This document shows positions 8,468 through 16,987 of a DNA stretch of 64,000 nt, one piece after another; position 1 is the stretch's first letter; each line of letters begins with the position of its first letter. The DNA comes from Candidatus Villigracilis propinquus. GTDB lineage: Bacteria; Chloroflexota; Anaerolineae; Anaerolineales; Villigracilaceae. The stretch spans positions 1 to 64,000 of the forward strand of contig JADKDM010000015.1 of NCBI GenBank assembly GCA_016714565.1, read 5' to 3'. A program made the position numbers and the translations under genes. The notes below the pieces were generated by a model. That model saw nothing but the letters and a program-made list of their open reading frames with translations, was not told the origin of the DNA and did not search any database.

Positions 8468-10240
8468 ATGATGCGCAAATATGAAACCCCCTATATGGCA
8501 GACTGGTTTGCCATAACTTTACGATGGATCATGATCGTCGGTTTGATCGTGTCACTCGGCTTGGGCAACGGACTGGAGATCGGCTCCGTCTGGCCTTTGG
8601 GGTTGATGATCCTTTGGAACCTCACCATGACGGCCATGACGAGTTTGAATTTGCGCCTTCAATTCCATCGCCGCCTGAACTTTGCCGTGGATCTGGTTTT
8701 GGCGGGGGCATTTTTCCTGGTACAGGGCGGCGTGCATGGCCCCGCATTTTGGGCGGGATTGCTGCCGATATTGACCGGCTCAATCTATTTCGAGGTGTTC
8801 GGGGGAGTGATCGTTTCGATATTGTTTTCCAGCCTTATTCTGTATCTGGGCTATCAAACGGATGGAGACCTTCCCATCTCCATTCTCATCTCCGCCGGCC
8901 TGATTTTTCTAAGCTTTGTCTTTGGTTTCCTTGGCCGCCGCCTGATGGATCACATGCGCAAGAACCGCAGTTTATGGATCGATGAAGAAGACAAGAAACG
9001 CGCCATTCAAAACGAACGACTGCGCGCCATTTACGAACTGACCTCCACCCTTTCCTCTACATTAAGTTACAAACGTGTGCTCGACTCCGCGTTGGATATG
9101 AGCGCCGCCGCCCTCAACCCCGACCCTGAACAACTCGTCAGCGACCCGCTGGTCGGCGTGGTCATGTTGTTCAACGGCGGAAAATTACGCATTGGTTCGG
9201 CAAGGCGTTTTACCAGCGCCGATATGCGTGTCACCTTTGATGGGGCGGAAGGCATCCTCAAAAAAGCGCTGGACGAGGGCGAGCCGATCACCTTCAAGGA
9301 TATCGGCTATGACCATGAACTCGGGCGGGTGATCGCACTCCGAAACTGCACCAGCGGATATTGCTTCCCGCTGCGCAGTGGTTTCAATGTGTACGGCGTT
9401 CTTATGTTCGCACACCCAAACCCTGATTACTTTAATACAGACCGCTTAAAACTTCTCGATATCATCGGCAGGCAGGCGGTGATTGCCATTCAGAATGCGC
9501 GCCTCTATCAAGACCTCGTGGAGGAAAAGGAGCGCATGGTGGAAGTCCACGAAGAAGCGCGCAAGAAACTGGCGCGTGACCTGCACGATGGTCCCACCCA
9601 ATCTGTTGCAGCAATTGCCATGCGGCTAAACATTACCCGCCGCATGTTAACCAAGGATGTTAAAGGCGCCACCGAGGAAATTGTCAAACTGGAGGAACTC
9701 GCGCATCGTACCACCAAAGAGATTCGCCACATGCTCTTCACCCTGCGTCCGCTCATCCTGGAATCACAGGGATTAACGGCAGCCGTGCAGTCCATGTCAG
9801 ACAAGATGATGGAAACTTTCTCTCAAAAAGTGGTGGTAAATATTGATGAACGCATCACCAGTCAGTTGGAGATGGGCAAGCAGGGCGTGATCTTTTATAT
9901 TATTGAAGAAGCGGTCAACAATGCCCGCAAACACGCCGCCGCTGAAGCCATCACCGTGAGCCTGAGACAGATGGATGTTGGCATTGCCCTCCTTGAGATC
10001 AAAGACAACGGCGTGGGCTTTGATGTACAAGCCATGTCACAGTCCTACGATAAACGCAGCAACTCCAGCCTTGGCATGGTCAACTTGCGTGAACGTGCCG
10101 AGCTTGTGAACGGCCTGCTTCAGATCGATTCAAAAGAAGGTAAAGGTACCAACGTGCAGGTATATATTCCGCTCAGCGAAGATGCCGCAGACCGCCTGCA
10201 TCACCCGCAGCACGCAGTGCCAAAAGTAAAAAGCAGATAA
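8468..10240 (+). CDS. Sensor histidine kinase, NarL/DegS type, with N-terminal membrane domain and GAF domain
   Basis: A 590-aa sensor. Residues 15-160 form about six membrane helices; residues 190-345 look like a GAF domain. Then comes HisKA_3 with the phospho-acceptor His373 in KLARDLHDGPTQSV, and a HATPase domain with an N-box (EEAVNNARKHA), a G1 box (DNGVGFDV, 513-520) and a G2 box (SSLGMVNLRERA). Such kinases phosphorylate LuxR/NarL-type regulators; none is encoded next to it, so it is an orphan within the window. Its stop overlaps the next start by one base (TAATG). The signal is unknown; residues CTSGYC in the GAF domain could be redox or metal sensitive (speculative). Confidence 0.88.
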   Translation: MMRKYETPYMADWFAITLRWIMIVGLIVSLGLGNGLEIGSVWPLGLMILWNLTMTAMTSLNLRLQFHRRLNFAVDLVLAGAFFLVQGGVHGPAFWAGLLPILTGSIYFEVFGGVIVSILFSSLILYLGYQTDGDLPISILISAGLIFLSFVFGFLGRRLMDHMRKNRSLWIDEEDKKRAIQNERLRAIYELTSTLSSTLSYKRVLDSALDMSAAALNPDPEQLVSDPLVGVVMLFNGGKLRIGSARRFTSADMRVTFDGAEGILKKALDEGEPITFKDIGYDHELGRVIALRNCTSGYCFPLRSGFNVYGVLMFAHPNPDYFNTDRLKLLDIIGRQAVIAIQNARLYQDLVEEKERMVEVHEEARKKLARDLHDGPTQSVAAIAMRLNITRRMLTKDVKGATEEIVKLEELAHRTTKEIRHMLFTLRPLILESQGLTAAVQSMSDKMMETFSQKVVVNIDERITSQLEMGKQGVIFYIIEEAVNNARKHAAAEAITVSLRQMDVGIALLEIKDNGVGFDVQAMSQSYDKRSNSSLGMVNLRERAELVNGLLQIDSKEGKGTNVQVYIPLSEDAADRLHHPQHAVPKVKSR

Positions 10241-11103
10241 TGCCGATCTCCGCCGGACTCTATTATTTTGCCCACGCGGCAGAAGATGCGAAACCCGATC
10301 GCCCGCCCGTCATCCTTATTCACGGAGCGGGCGGCAATCATTTAACATGGCCGCCGCAGATCCGCAGGTTGGCTGGTGAAACCATCCACGCGCTCGACCT
10401 GCCCGGTCACGGGCAATCCGAAGGTGCCGGCAGGCAATCCATCGAAGCCTATGCCGACGACGTCAACTCCTTCATGCAATCGCTCAACATCCGCAGCGCG
10501 GTCCTCGTGGGAATATCCATGGGCAGCGCCATTGCGCTCACGCTTGCATTGAAATATCCGAAGAAAGTAAAAGCGCTGGCCCTGCTGGGCGGCGGCGCAA
10601 AAATGCGCGTGGCCCAAACCGTTCTCGAAACTGCTGGCAACCCCAACACGTTTGAATCCGCCGTCGAAGCGATCAACACAAACTGCTTCAGCGAAACCGC
10701 GCAGCAGAATCTTGTTCAGCTTTCAAAGCAGAACATGCAGAAAATGCGCCCGCCCGTTCTGCTGGGAGATTTTCTCGCGTGCAACGAATTCAATGTGATC
10801 GATCAGCTTGAAAAAATAACCATCCCCACGATCATCATTTGCGGCGCGGAAGATAAAATGACGCCTCCAAAGTTCTCAGAGTTGTTACATGCCGGAATTG
10901 CAAAATCCACACTCCACATTCTGGATCATGCCGGTCACATGGTGATGCTCGAACAGCCGGATGAAGTGGCGGATTTGTTGAAGCAATTTTTGGATAAACT
11001 CCCCGTCCGCAGAAGACCAGCGAAAAAACGCCTCATTCCCGAAGGGACGGTTGATCCTGCCCAACAGGCAGAATCAACCTCTTTGACATTACACCCCGAA
11101 TAA
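10240..11103 (+). CDS. Alpha/beta hydrolase
   Basis: A 287-aa hydrolase, probably cytoplasmic (no signal peptide). The oxyanion region is ILIHGAGGNHLTW, the nucleophile elbow is GISMGS (Ser93), the acid is in CGAEDKMTPP and the histidine is in DHAGHMVMLEQPD. It resembles BioH/RsbQ-like carboxylester hydrolases. Overlapping the kinase by one base suggests coupled expression. RsbQ-type hydrolases can make signals for sensor proteins, so a functional link to the kinase is possible but unproven. The 3' end overlaps convergent rdgB by 15 bases. Confidence 0.82.
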   Translation: MPISAGLYYFAHAAEDAKPDRPPVILIHGAGGNHLTWPPQIRRLAGETIHALDLPGHGQSEGAGRQSIEAYADDVNSFMQSLNIRSAVLVGISMGSAIALTLALKYPKKVKALALLGGGAKMRVAQTVLETAGNPNTFESAVEAINTNCFSETAQQNLVQLSKQNMQKMRPPVLLGDFLACNEFNVIDQLEKITIPTIIICGAEDKMTPPKFSELLHAGIAKSTLHILDHAGHMVMLEQPDEVADLLKQFLDKLPVRRRPAKKRLIPEGTVDPAQQAESTSLTLHPE

Positions 11104-11688
11104 CCTCTTCAACACAGGGATTGCATTCATAACCGCCAGCCCGCGATGGCTCAGGCGGTTTTTATTTTCCATGTCCAACTCGGCCATGGTTTGATTCAGT
11201 TCCGGGATGTAGAAGATCGGGTCGTACCCAAAGCCGCCGTTGCCGCGCTCTTCGGGAATGATCTCGCCAAAGCAATTCCCTTCGACAATTTCCACTTCGC
11301 CGGAAGGTTTTGCGATCGCGATCGTGGCATGGAAATGTGCCTTCCACGGGCGCGGCTTGTCCTTTACATTCTGCAATAGAAAGGCGCGGCGGTCTGCATC
11401 ATTTGCGCCGGGTTTGGGGGAATACCTTGCAGAATAAAGCCCTGGTGCGCCGCCGAGAGCATCCACTTCCAAACCGGAGTCATCGGCTAAAGAGATAAGT
11501 CCACTGGTGGCGGCGAAGGCGATTGCCTTTTTACTGGCATTCTCAGCATAGTCCTTGCCATCTTCTTCGACATCAAGAATCAAATTGATGTCCGCAGGTG
11601 TGACGAGTTCAATGCCTGTATCTTTTAGCAGTTCTTGCAGTTCTATTACTTTCCCTTTGTTGTTGGTTGCGATGAGAAGTTTGTTCAT
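11089..11688 (-). CDS. rdgB: RdgB/HAM1 family non-canonical purine NTP pyrophosphatase
   Basis: A 199-aa enzyme that hydrolyses dITP, XTP and ITP to monophosphates, cleaning the nucleotide pool. Family motifs are visible: IATNNKGK near the N-terminus (triphosphate binding), ADDSGLEVDALGG (catalytic acid region), GYDPIFYIPE and LSHRGLAV near the C-terminus (base recognition). The length is normal for the family. It is transcribed after queG on the minus strand, with two short hairpins in the gap. Confidence 0.93.
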   Translation of the reverse strand: MNKLLIATNNKGKVIELQELLKDTGIELVTPADINLILDVEEDGKDYAENASKKAIAFAATSGLISLADDSGLEVDALGGAPGLYSARYSPKPGANDADRRAFLLQNVKDKPRPWKAHFHATIAIAKPSGEVEIVEGNCFGEIIPEERGNGGFGYDPIFYIPELNQTMAELDMENKNRLSHRGLAVMNAIPVLKRLFGV

Positions 11689-11714
11689 GTGAGTTCCATT
11701 TGTGATTTGATTTT

Positions 11715-11772
11715 GTCAGGCTGAAAGCCTGACCTGCATTTCTTGGGCTTTTCGGGGGCTTAGCCCCCGAAA
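11715..11772. repeat. Two adjacent palindromes, the second with a GGGC-TTA-GCCC core
   Basis: GTCAGGCT/AGCCTGAC (11715-11733) is followed by TTTCGGGGGC/GCCCCCGAAA with a TTA loop (11750-11772). The second shares its core and loop with palindromes at 35566 and 40319. It lies downstream of queG on the minus strand and could weakly terminate, but no T-run follows. Confidence 0.65.
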
Positions 11773-11780
11773 GAGCAGGA

Positions 11781-12794
11781 TCATTTGAATTTTTTGATCG
11801 CCCACCGCGCATGAGATTTGACCAACGGCTCATCATCCTGCGCGGCTTGTTCGAGGAGGGGAATATCTTTTTCGTCACCCTTGTTCCCAATAGCGACGGA
11901 TAAATTGCGGAGATAGCCGCGGCGTTTGGTGCGTTTGATGGGGCTTTTCTTGAAGCGTTGATTAAACTCAACGGATGACAGAGTCAGGTCTGAGGTTAAG
12001 ACAGGAAGCGGGATTTTTGTCTCGAAGGCAGAATCAGCCGGGAGTGAGAATCGATTCCATGGGCAGACCTGCTGACAGATGTCGCAGCCGAAAATCCAAT
12101 CGCCCATTTGCGGACGAAGGTCTTCGGGAATTTCATCCTTGAGTTCGATGGTGAGATAGGAGATGCAGCGGCGCGCGTCGATGGTGCGGTTTGGGAGGAT
12201 GCATTGGGTGGGGCAGGCGGTGAGGCAGCGGGTGCAGGTGCCGCAGTGGTCGGTGGGGAAGGCGTCATCTGGTTCGAGTTCGATGCCGAGCAGGATTTCT
12301 GCAAGGAAAAATGTGGAGCCCGCCTGCGGGTTGATGAGCATGGAGTTTTTGCCGATCCAGCCGAGTCCGGCACGCTGTGCGAGTTCACGTTCGAGGATGG
12401 GGCCGGTGTCTGTGTAATAGCGGTTGGGGATGGGATGCCCGACTTGTTCTTCGATAAATTCGACGATCTGTTTTAGGCGCGGGGGGATGATGTCGTGATA
12501 GTCGTCGCCGAGGGCGTAGGAGGCAATTTGGAATGATGAATGCGGAATGATGAATGGTGAATATGGGATGGCAAGGACGAGAATGGATTTGCATTCGGGA
12601 AGAATTTCTTTTGGGTCGGCGCGGCGGATGCGGCTGCGCTCTTCGGCGAGGTATTGCATGGAGCCGTGTTTGTCTTGCGCGAGCCAGTTTTCAAAAATGT
12701 TGTAGTGCGCGGGCGGCTCACAAGAAGTAACGCCAGCCAGGACGAATCCCAGCTGGCGCGCTTTTTCTTTGATGGCTTGTTTCAGTGCTGTCAA
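11781..12794 (-). CDS. queG: Epoxyqueuosine reductase QueG
   Basis: Cobalamin- and Fe-S-dependent enzyme that makes queuosine in tRNA from epoxyqueuosine. Two 4Fe-4S cluster motifs are visible (CGTCTRCLTACPT and CDICQQVCPWN) after the catalytic domain (RYYTDTGPILERELAQ). The C-terminal tail is HEAT-like (LLEQAAQDDEPLVKSHARWAI). The start is a TTG at 12794, two bases past the stop of the upstream lipoprotein gene; the first ATG is 47 codons in, so TTG is preferred. About 12 residues encoded by a heptamer repeat (SPFIIPHSSFQI) sit in frame just before the conserved YALGDDYHD segment. Confidence 0.92.
   Translation of the reverse strand: MTALKQAIKEKARQLGFVLAGVTSCEPPAHYNIFENWLAQDKHGSMQYLAEERSRIRRADPKEILPECKSILVLAIPYSPFIIPHSSFQIASYALGDDYHDIIPPRLKQIVEFIEEQVGHPIPNRYYTDTGPILERELAQRAGLGWIGKNSMLINPQAGSTFFLAEILLGIELEPDDAFPTDHCGTCTRCLTACPTQCILPNRTIDARRCISYLTIELKDEIPEDLRPQMGDWIFGCDICQQVCPWNRFSLPADSAFETKIPLPVLTSDLTLSSVEFNQRFKKSPIKRTKRRGYLRNLSVAIGNKGDEKDIPLLEQAAQDDEPLVKSHARWAIKKFK
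12531..12565. repeat. Heptamer repeat GAATGAT x5 inside queG, in frame
   Basis: GAATGAT, GAATGCG, GAATGAT, GAATGGT, GAATATG on the plus strand, exact 7-base register, within the queG coding sequence. It is translated as a hydrophobic 12-residue insertion and does not disrupt the frame (35 bases plus flanking). Confidence 0.85.
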
Positions 12795-12795
12795 C

Positions 12796-13410
12796 TTACT
12801 GAACGACGATCTTTACGAAGACAACTTTTCCGAACGGTACGCCTTTGGCATTTGTCATTTGCCAAGCGCTTGTGTATTCGCCGATGGCGGTGGGTGCCTT
12901 GAAGTTCACGGAGACATCCACTTCCTGATCTACTTGAACGACTGTGCCGATGGGCGCCGGTTGGCCGTCCATTTTTTCTCCGTAGGAGTAGGTGAGGCTG
13001 TAGCCATCACCCCAGGCGCAGTTGCCGGTGTTTTTGATCTTCCAGGTTTTTACGAATTCCTGCCCGGGAGTCATGGCGGTGCCGTCCAGAATGGTGACAT
13101 CCACTGTGGCGGGGTCGAAGGAGAAGTCATCGCATAATTCGCCCGGGGTGCCAAGTGCGATCAAGGTTGGGTCTGTCGTGAATGCGGTGGTGGGTGTTTC
13201 AGTAGGAGGCGCTACGGTGGGCGTTTCAGTAGGCGGGAAGGGTGTTGGTGTGAATGCGGCAGCGGTGAGTGTGAATTCCGCCACCACCGTATTGGCCGCT
13301 GATGTGCGAATCGCCATCACATCGGGAGTGGGTTCTATGGGGGTGGCAGGCGCACATGCGGAAAGCAGGATGGCTGCTACTACCAGGAAGATGGATACAC
13401 GAGCTTTCAT
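12796..13410 (-). CDS. Lipoprotein with one NBR1-type Ig-like (FW) domain, paralogue 1
   Basis: A 204-aa secreted lipoprotein. The signal peptide ends in a lipobox (LLSAC, Cys19), followed by a Thr/Pro linker rich in PTETPT. One domain of the N_BRCA1_IG type (PF16158 by recognition) covers about residues 100-204. It opens with DGTAMTPGQEFVKTWKIKNT and shows the hallmark C-x-W (CAW), a central VQVDQEVDVSV strand and a terminal PFGKVVFVKIVV strand. It is the shortest of five tandem paralogues and lies just upstream of queG. Such beta-sandwich domains are seen as protein-interaction modules; the ligand is unknown. Confidence 0.82.
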   Translation of the reverse strand: MKARVSIFLVVAAILLSACAPATPIEPTPDVMAIRTSAANTVVAEFTLTAAAFTPTPFPPTETPTVAPPTETPTTAFTTDPTLIALGTPGELCDDFSFDPATVDVTILDGTAMTPGQEFVKTWKIKNTGNCAWGDGYSLTYSYGEKMDGQPAPIGTVVQVDQEVDVSVNFKAPTAIGEYTSAWQMTNAKGVPFGKVVFVKIVVQ

Positions 13411-13421
13411 GGGATCCTCTC

Positions 13422-14162
13422 TTATTGTTCCACAGAAGTGAATTTGATGAAAACAAGCGAACCAAAGAGGTTGCCTGCATCATCTTTCATCTTAAAGGCC
13501 CATACATATTCCCCTACCTTTCTGGGCACATTGAAAACGATCTTAAAGGTCCTTGTCTGGCCGGGCTTAGTGAAAGGATCGGTCTTTGCAATAAATTGAT
13601 CTTTATTGAAATATCCAAGGACGGCGCCTTCAGGGCTGGAGGAATATTCCTTCCGGAAAGAAAATGAATAGCCTTCATCCCAGGTGCAGGTGCCCTGATT
13701 TAGGAGCTCCCAGGTTTTTATAATTTCCTTGCCCGCCAGAAGCGTGGCTCCGTCCGCCGGTGCGGATTCGCTTATATACCAGGCATCATTGCAGCCATTG
13801 GTTGTTGGAAGAGTGGAGTACGCGCCCGCAGTTGGCGCCAGGGAAGGCAATGCTATAGGGGTAAGCCCGGGCTGCTGGGTATTAAATGCGAAGGGAGTAT
13901 TTGTGCCTAACAGGGCGGCGGTGGGAATTAAGCCGAGAGTGGCTGTGGGCTGCGGGGTGTTTGTGGGCTGGGCGGTGGGTGGGATCGCTTGAGCGGTTTG
14001 AGTTTGGTTCACAGCCGCCTGTGTCAGTACAACGCCAAACGCCTGGGTTTGGATCGCGCCTGGATCCTGGGTGGGTGGTGGAGTGGCTCCCAGAGTACAT
14101 GCACTCAGGACAATCCCCAGTGCCATTGTGCCTGCCAGCCAGATTGACTTGCGAGAGATCAT
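13422..14162 (-). CDS. Lipoprotein with one NBR1-type Ig-like domain, paralogue 2
   Basis: About 246 aa. The lipobox is VLSAC, followed by a long Thr/Pro/Gln linker, then the Ig-like domain with an aligned C-x-W (CTWDEGYSFSF), PFTKPGQTRTFKIVFNVP and a closing FGSLVFIKF strand. The ATG at 14162 was chosen over two upstream ATGs because GGAGG lies 8 bases before it. The opening DGATLLAGKEIIKTWELLNQ matches the paralogues at fixed positions. It lies 11 bases upstream of paralogue 1, so the two are probably co-transcribed. Confidence 0.8.
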   Translation of the reverse strand: MISRKSIWLAGTMALGIVLSACTLGATPPPTQDPGAIQTQAFGVVLTQAAVNQTQTAQAIPPTAQPTNTPQPTATLGLIPTAALLGTNTPFAFNTQQPGLTPIALPSLAPTAGAYSTLPTTNGCNDAWYISESAPADGATLLAGKEIIKTWELLNQGTCTWDEGYSFSFRKEYSSSPEGAVLGYFNKDQFIAKTDPFTKPGQTRTFKIVFNVPRKVGEYVWAFKMKDDAGNLFGSLVFIKFTSVEQ

Positions 14163-14189
14163 ATTCATAGCCTCCAAAAATGGTTATCT

Positions 14190-14566
14190 TTATTATACCC
14201 GTCACGGTCACAAATTGCGCTCCTTTATAAACCGGGTGGTGTCTAAAAGAATGGGCTAAAGAACGTTTGCCACAGAGCACACGGAGTCCACAGAGAGTTT
14301 TTTTAGTTCTCCAGTTTCCGGCGGGATTTATCCGCTGATTGCGCAGATTGAATAGATTTTTTTTCTGTGTAATCAGCGAAATCTGCAGATAAGATTTTCC
14401 TCTTCCCGTTAAAAACGGTAGAGCCGCTTTTTCAAGTGACTTTGCTACAATCATGAATTGGGACAGTGCAAGTTATGGCCGCAGGCATTCTATACCGCAC
14501 TCGGTCACAAATTGCGCTTTTTTAGAAGGTGGAAAGCGCAATTTGTGACGTGAGTATTATATAACG
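14190..14566. repeat. MITE-like intergenic element with GTCACAAATTGCGCT inverted ends
   Basis: About 375 non-coding bases between paralogues 2 and 3. The left end (GGTCACAAATTGCGCT, 14206-14221) and the right end (AGCGCAATTTGTGAC, 14535-14549) are inverted copies, each beside a TATA-rich stretch. A third direct copy at 14503-14520 pairs perfectly over 17 bases with the right end, around a 12-base loop. The interior holds a CCACAGAGCACACGGAG motif also found at 52612, and a GATTGCGCAGATTGAATAG / CTGTGTAATCAGCGAAATCT inverted pair. No open reading frame is supported. Confidence 0.55.
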
Positions 14567-14569
14567 CGT

Positions 14570-15838
14570 CTACGGGGTGGGCGTACTCGTAGGAGTGGAG
14601 GTCTGCGTCGGCGTGGGGGTGACGGTGGAGGTTGCCGTGCTCGTGGGTGTGATGGTGACCGTGGGTGTTATCGTAGCCGTTGGCGTTTGAGTTGACGTTG
14701 ATGGCGGCGGCGGATTCCCCTGGCGAATGATATGCGGGTTCAGCCAGATGGCGTAATCATTGCTGTTCCCGCCGTTCGCGCTCACGGTGAGAATGAAGTT
14801 CACGCTCTGCCCGGCCAGTCCGCTTAGGTCCAGGTCCACGGGATAATAGCTGCCTTCGTACACTTCCTGCCAGCTTGCCAGCGTTTTGACGCTGCCGTTA
14901 ATTTTATAATCCAGCCGGAAGGTGACGTTGCAGCTTTTGGCATCATACTGACAATTGATAATGGTCCGAAAGCGGTCTCCAGATTGCACAGTGATGGCCG
15001 GGAATTGCCCGCTGATAAAGCCGTCGCGCTTGTCCTGCGGGTAGGTCAGCAAGCCAGGCTCATCTTCAGTGGAACCGTTTTCCATTTTGGGCGCATTCAA
15101 CTTTACGATAAAACCCTTTGGGTCTCCGTCCGTTCCCGGGCAGGCAAGCGTATTGCTGCCATTGCTCCATTCGGCGCTGCAAAAATTATTTGCAAATTCA
15201 TACGCAATGAACGATGGCCCCGTAACCCGGATATCCACCCAAAACGCCGTGTCTGCCAGATTACCGATTCCAAACAAAGTCCCAGCCGCATTGCGCAGCT
15301 TCCAATAGCCGCGATAATTCCCGTCCTTGTTCGGCGCGGTAAAGGTGACAGGGATCTCGATATACTGGCCCGGATTGACCGTGCCCGGCATACCCACAGC
15401 AGATGGGCCGTTCAGGGAATCGCCGCCGGTAAACACGAGCGCGTAGGATGTCGTCCACGAGCAGGTGCCGGTATTTTTGATGCGCCAGATTTTGACGAAG
15501 GTGTTATTCCTCGGCACGATGCTTCCGTCCGCATAGGTGACATCGGCGAGAAATTGCGCCGCGTCACACCTGGACGGGGGAACTGGTCCACCAGAACTGG
15601 CAGTGTTCGTGGCTATGAGAGAAGAGCTGTTCGTGGCGGTTGGCAGGGGCAGGCCCGGAGTGGAGGTAAAGCCGGTTTGTTTCGTGGCAGCTTCAAGGGT
15701 TAGGGCGGAGGCGGTGTAGAGTCCGTTCAGAGTGGCGAATGTATCCGGTGTTGCCGTATTCCCGGGGAGATTACACGCCAATTGGGCGATCAGGATAACA
15801 ATAATTGAAAGAAGCAGGGTCGATTTTCTGGATAACAT
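14570..15838 (-). CDS. Lipoprotein with NBR1-type Ig-like domain and a second beta-rich domain, paralogue 3
   Basis: About 422 aa, the largest paralogue. The signal peptide ends in a lipobox (IAQLAC). The Ig-like domain is recognised by VKIWRIKNTGTCSWTTSYAL, GGDSLNGPSAVGMPGTVNPG and GYWKLRNAAGTLFGIG. It is followed by an extra domain of about 190 residues (SFIAYEFANNFCSAEW to NDYAIWLNPHI) with several Cys and Trp residues, perhaps a jelly-roll or carbohydrate-binding fold (inference). A Thr/Pro-rich tail of repeated TPT units ends the protein. The ATG at 15838 follows GGAGGAACC; the longer open frame upstream runs through a terminator. Confidence 0.8.
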   Translation of the reverse strand: MLSRKSTLLLSIIVILIAQLACNLPGNTATPDTFATLNGLYTASALTLEAATKQTGFTSTPGLPLPTATNSSSLIATNTASSGGPVPPSRCDAAQFLADVTYADGSIVPRNNTFVKIWRIKNTGTCSWTTSYALVFTGGDSLNGPSAVGMPGTVNPGQYIEIPVTFTAPNKDGNYRGYWKLRNAAGTLFGIGNLADTAFWVDIRVTGPSFIAYEFANNFCSAEWSNGSNTLACPGTDGDPKGFIVKLNAPKMENGSTEDEPGLLTYPQDKRDGFISGQFPAITVQSGDRFRTIINCQYDAKSCNVTFRLDYKINGSVKTLASWQEVYEGSYYPVDLDLSGLAGQSVNFILTVSANGGNSNDYAIWLNPHIIRQGNPPPPSTSTQTPTATITPTVTITPTSTATSTVTPTPTQTSTPTSTPTP

Positions 15839-15893
15839 GGTTCCTCCGTGGATTTTCAGATAATTAAAGACGAAGGGTATGTATGATCGGTTC

Positions 15894-15938
15894 CCGAAAA
15901 ATAAGAAGCCGGGGGATGCCCGGCTTCTTATTTTTCGG
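15894..15938 (-). terminator. Strong intrinsic terminator between paralogues 4 and 3
   Basis: Perfect 20-base arms (CCGAAAAATAAGAAGCCGGG and its complement) around a 5-base loop, with A- and T-rich outer arms so that it can act in both directions. It lies 5 bases after the stop of paralogue 4. Confidence 0.9.
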
Positions 15939-15943
15939 CTCAT

Positions 15944-16894
15944 TTATGGGCAGACAAACTCAAAGTCCATCCGGTATTCCTGATTGATCGGGTCTGTCAG
16001 AATAAAGGAGACCCATTTGTTGCCCTGATTATCTGCGCGGCCATTCTTCCATGTGCGGGTGAATGTTTTTGTGGTGGCAGAAGCGACAGTGGCTGTTTGA
16101 ACTTTTGAGGAGTTTGTATCGCTTTGATCCCAATAGTAGGAAAATTCCAACGGACCGGTAGTCGCGACTGTGGCAGTAAATGTGTACCATGTGTTGGCCG
16201 GGCAGCCTGTTTTTGGGTCGCGGGTAACGTTCGTAATGACGGATGCGATCCCGTATTTTGGCTTTTGCGCGGAGGAGACGGCAACCACGGTATAGAAGGC
16301 AGCATTCAAATATCCTACGCCAAAATTTATATTGTCGGGTGTCTGGAGTTTCCACTCGGAACGATAGGTTCCGTCTGTGGCGGGGGTGGTCAATATCAGG
16401 GAGATAGGGAGGGTTTGTCCGGGGCCGACGATTTGCGGAAGGTTATAGACATATCCGCCGCCGAGAACATCACCGTCCCAAAAGATGATCTTGTAGCTGG
16501 TGTCCCATACACAGGTGCTAGTGTTGGTGACCTCCCAGGTTTTTGTGAATTGTTCACCCGGTTTGAAAACCGTTCCATCAATGATGGTTTCACTTTTCAG
16601 GCTTGCGCTGGCGCATGTTGCAAAGGATGAAAGAGTGGGCAGTGGCGCAGTGGGAGAGAAGATCGGCGCAAGCGGCGTGTTTTGCTGGAAGGGAGTTTTT
16701 GTGGGGATGGCTGCCGCGGAGGGTGTTTCGGTGTTTGGTATGGCAAGCGTGTTCTGCGCTGCAACGGTTTCTGCAACGGAGGTTTGAATGATCGATTGAT
16801 TATCCGGTATGGGGGTAGATGCCCCGCAGGAGGTGAGGATCAGGCTTGTGATTACGGTGACGCAGAAGAGCAAATATTTTATTGGTTTGGTCAT
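15944..16894 (-). CDS. Lipoprotein with NBR1-type Ig-like domain and C-terminal beta domain, paralogue 4
   Basis: A 316-aa lipoprotein (lipobox ILTSC). A Thr/Pro linker is followed by the Ig-like domain (DGTVFKPGEQFTKTWEVTNT, CVWDTSYKIIFWDGD, TYRSEWKLQTPDNINFG). A C-terminal domain of about 100 residues (GIASVITNVTRDPKTGC to MDFEFVCP) shows alternating hydrophobic strands and one Cys at each end. That C-terminal domain differs from those of paralogues 3 and 5, so the family shares its N-terminal half and varies at the C-terminus. A GAAAGGAAA ribosome site precedes the ATG. Confidence 0.8.
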   Translation of the reverse strand: MTKPIKYLLFCVTVITSLILTSCGASTPIPDNQSIIQTSVAETVAAQNTLAIPNTETPSAAAIPTKTPFQQNTPLAPIFSPTAPLPTLSSFATCASASLKSETIIDGTVFKPGEQFTKTWEVTNTSTCVWDTSYKIIFWDGDVLGGGYVYNLPQIVGPGQTLPISLILTTPATDGTYRSEWKLQTPDNINFGVGYLNAAFYTVVAVSSAQKPKYGIASVITNVTRDPKTGCPANTWYTFTATVATTGPLEFSYYWDQSDTNSSKVQTATVASATTKTFTRTWKNGRADNQGNKWVSFILTDPINQEYRMDFEFVCP

Positions 16895-16935
16895 TTTTTT
16901 CCTTTCATGTACGGAAATTATTATACTGTTAAATG

Positions 16936-16961
16936 GGAACGCCCGGAAAACCGGGCGTTCC
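16936..16961 (-). terminator. Intrinsic hairpin after paralogue 5
   Basis: GGAACGCCCGG and CCGGGCGTTCC arms around AAAA, 27 bases past the stop of paralogue 5 on the minus strand. The stem is strong but no long T-run follows on that strand, so it could be a terminator or an RNA-processing hairpin. Confidence 0.65.
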
Positions 16962-16987
16962 TGAATTAATGGTTGCTAATCATCGTT

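Noticed and set aside
14570..14720. Thr/Pro-coding repeats at the end of NBR1-Ig paralogue 3 as a DNA repeat element
   Set aside because: The periodicity follows codons for Thr-Pro-Thr, a normal stalk or tail sequence of exported proteins in this group.
15838..15943. N-terminal extension of NBR1-Ig paralogue 3
   Set aside because: It reads through a perfect terminator; a signal peptide and ribosome site start at 15838.
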